A stretch of 5,287 bases of DNA from positions 1 through 5,287 of the forward strand of contig CAAGMP010000246.1 of the NCBI GenBank assembly GCA_900771065.1. Direction: 5' to 3'. This stretch comes from an uncultured Acinetobacter sp. (GTDB lineage: Bacteria; Pseudomonadota; Gammaproteobacteria; Pseudomonadales; Moraxellaceae). Under the pieces are notes generated by a model. That model did no database searches and was not told where the DNA came from. It saw only the letters and a program-made list of their open reading frames with translations. Positions 4,612 through 5,287 of the stretch are shown piece after piece. Made by a program: the position numbers and the translations under genes. Position 1 is the stretch's first letter; every line of letters starts with the position of its first letter.

Positions 4612-4742
4612 GATGAATTTGCAATTATTTCTCAGCCTTGGGTTATTGAAAGCTCATTTGCTTGGCTAAATATAGAATACTTTTGAAAAATTGTGAAAGA
4701 GACCTAAATACAAGCTTTCAATTTATGAATCTTGCTTTTTAG
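4612..4742 (+). pseudogene. decayed C-terminus of an IS5-family-like transposase
   Basis: Reading from 4612, one frame gives DEFAIISQPWVIESSFAWLNIEYF and then a stop at 4684-4686. A second frame (4689 onward) continues NCERDLNTSFQFMNLAF to a stop at 4740-4742. Joined, they resemble the conserved C-terminus of IS5-group transposases (RWVVERTFAWL...YERL...LAM/F), with the catalytic Glu kept but the usual following Arg changed to Ser. Only this end survives, with a frameshift and stops, so it is inactive. Neither the rest of the transposase nor clear terminal inverted repeats are visible. It shows a past insertion between the recombinase and the gene at 4872. Confidence 0.65.
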
Positions 4743-4798
4743 TTCTTATTTTAAATAGAAAATATTCTGGATAGATTGTAAAAAATGTTTTAGCAGAC

Positions 4799-4851
4799 CA
4801 AATTCAATCTGGCAGTTTGTATAACCATCTCATGACTGCCAGATCAAATTC
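4799..4851. repeat. 10-bp inverted repeat flanked by CAAATTC direct repeats
   Basis: ATCTGGCAGT (4807-4816) and ACTGCCAGAT (4835-4844) are perfect inverted repeats around an 18-nt spacer, flanked by the direct repeat CAAATTC at 4799-4805 and 4845-4851. It lies 27 bp beyond the stop of the minus-strand gene and could act as its terminator, but there is no T-run after the stem on that strand. A protein-binding site or the trace of a small insertion is also possible. Confidence 0.5.
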
Positions 4852-4871
4852 TTTACAATTCGAACCTAAGA

Positions 4872-5287
4872 TTATTGTAATAATTCATGTAGGATAGATT
4901 TTTTTAACTCTAATTTTTCGATAATACTTTCAACATTATCTAGCTCATTTTTCTTTACTATTGGAACTATATTGGATAAAAATTCATCAAAAGTTTTTGC
5001 AAATTTATGATTTTCATTTTCCATAGCAGCTAACAATAGCTTAACTTGTTTATCAACACCATTAATAAATACCAATTCAAGATCTATGGCTGGGATAACA
5101 GCTTTAATCAAGATTTTTTTAAGGTTGTTAATATCATTGTTAATTTCTTTGATCACCATTTCCTTTGTAGTACTAGGACATATGTTGTATTTATCCAAGA
5201 TGATTTGTGGATTAGGGATTTTTTCAACAATTGAAGATGGAATAATATCTTTAAATGAGAGCAGTATGTTATTTAAAGATTCAATAG
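4872..5287 (-). CDS. 3' part of an unrecognised gene (runs off the window)
   Basis: The frame is open from the window edge to TAA at 4872-4874, giving the last 137 residues. I do not recognise it. The sequence is rich in Lys, Glu, Ile, Leu and Asn and looks almost wholly helical: a first segment IESLNNILLSFKDIIPSSIVEKI, a middle NDINNLKKILIKAVIPAIDLELVF, and a C-terminal heptad-like stretch NVESIIEKLELKKSILHELLQ that could form a coiled coil. There is no signal peptide or membrane span in this part. A TTG at 5196-5198 could be a start for a 108-residue product, but it has no good ribosome-binding site and the open frame continues above it, so I treat the gene as truncated by the window. AT content is high even for this window, consistent with an accessory gene. 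Confidence 0.6.
   Translation of the reverse strand, partial: IESLNNILLSFKDIIPSSIVEKIPNPQIILDKYNICPSTTKEMVIKEINNDINNLKKILIKAVIPAIDLELVFINGVDKQVKLLLAAMENENHKFAKTFDEFLSNIVPIVKKNELDNVESIIEKLELKKSILHELLQ

Noticed and set aside
5046..5234. Plus-strand open frame of 62 codons near the right edge
   Set aside because: It is antisense to the longer open frame that runs off the window, and its product looks like AT-rich translation noise.
1..5287. Window as a complete circular plasmid
   Set aside because: Joining the ends would add only six codons to the minus-strand frame before a stop at 17-19 and supply no ATG, and the iteron array is cut at position 1. The window therefore looks like a fragment, although a circle with a truncated gene is not excluded.

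Overview
The window looks like part of a small, AT-rich plasmid from Acinetobacter or a close relative (Moraxellaceae). The evidence is an Acinetobacter-type Rep_3 initiator (RepB/RepM-like) preceded by 22-bp iterons, a plasmid-type small serine recombinase, and a RodA whose N-terminus (MSSNIQRKFLRRSPRNGL) resembles Acinetobacter RodA as I remember it. The host call rests on recognising protein families by eye. The window starts inside the iteron array and ends inside an open reading frame, so it is a fragment rather than an obvious closed circle.

Layout. 1-115: iterons and an autoregulated-looking rep promoter/operator. 116-1057 (+): replication initiator. 1058-1429: no protein gene, but this stretch holds the most striking feature. 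An 18-bp near-palindrome matches the GacA upstream activating sequence (TGTAAG-N6-CTTACA, 11 of 12 defined positions). About 60 bp downstream begins a predicted ~130-nt RNA with five CAGGA motifs, three of them displayed in hairpin loops, ending in a strong intrinsic terminator whose loop is the classic CAGGAUG. This is the architecture of RsmX/Y/Z/CsrB RNAs that sequester CsrA/RsmA. 1430-2569 (+): complete rodA-like SEDS glycosyltransferase gene with its own terminator. 2656-3114 (-): secreted protein of unknown function. 3206-3337 (+): a 43-codon putative membrane peptide, divergent from it. 3338-3871: no protein gene, but a cluster of TGCGCA/TGCGTA motifs arranged as two diverged copies of the same motif series. 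3872-4486 (-): serine recombinase, with a candidate res site of three inverted subsites just upstream (4489-4610). 4612-4742 (+): decayed C-terminal remnant of an IS5-family-like transposase. 4807-4844: a 10-bp inverted repeat. 4872-5287 (-): the 3' part of an unrecognised gene running off the window.

How the parts fit (inference). Rep, iterons and operator form the replication module. The recombinase and its res-like site would resolve plasmid multimers. The sRNA, rodA and the secreted protein look like cargo. If the sRNA is real, the element could tune the host Gac/Csr(Rsm) post-transcriptional switch, and with an extra RodA it could also affect cell-wall elongation. Whether the sRNA and rodA came together from a chromosome, or are separate acquisitions, cannot be decided from this window.
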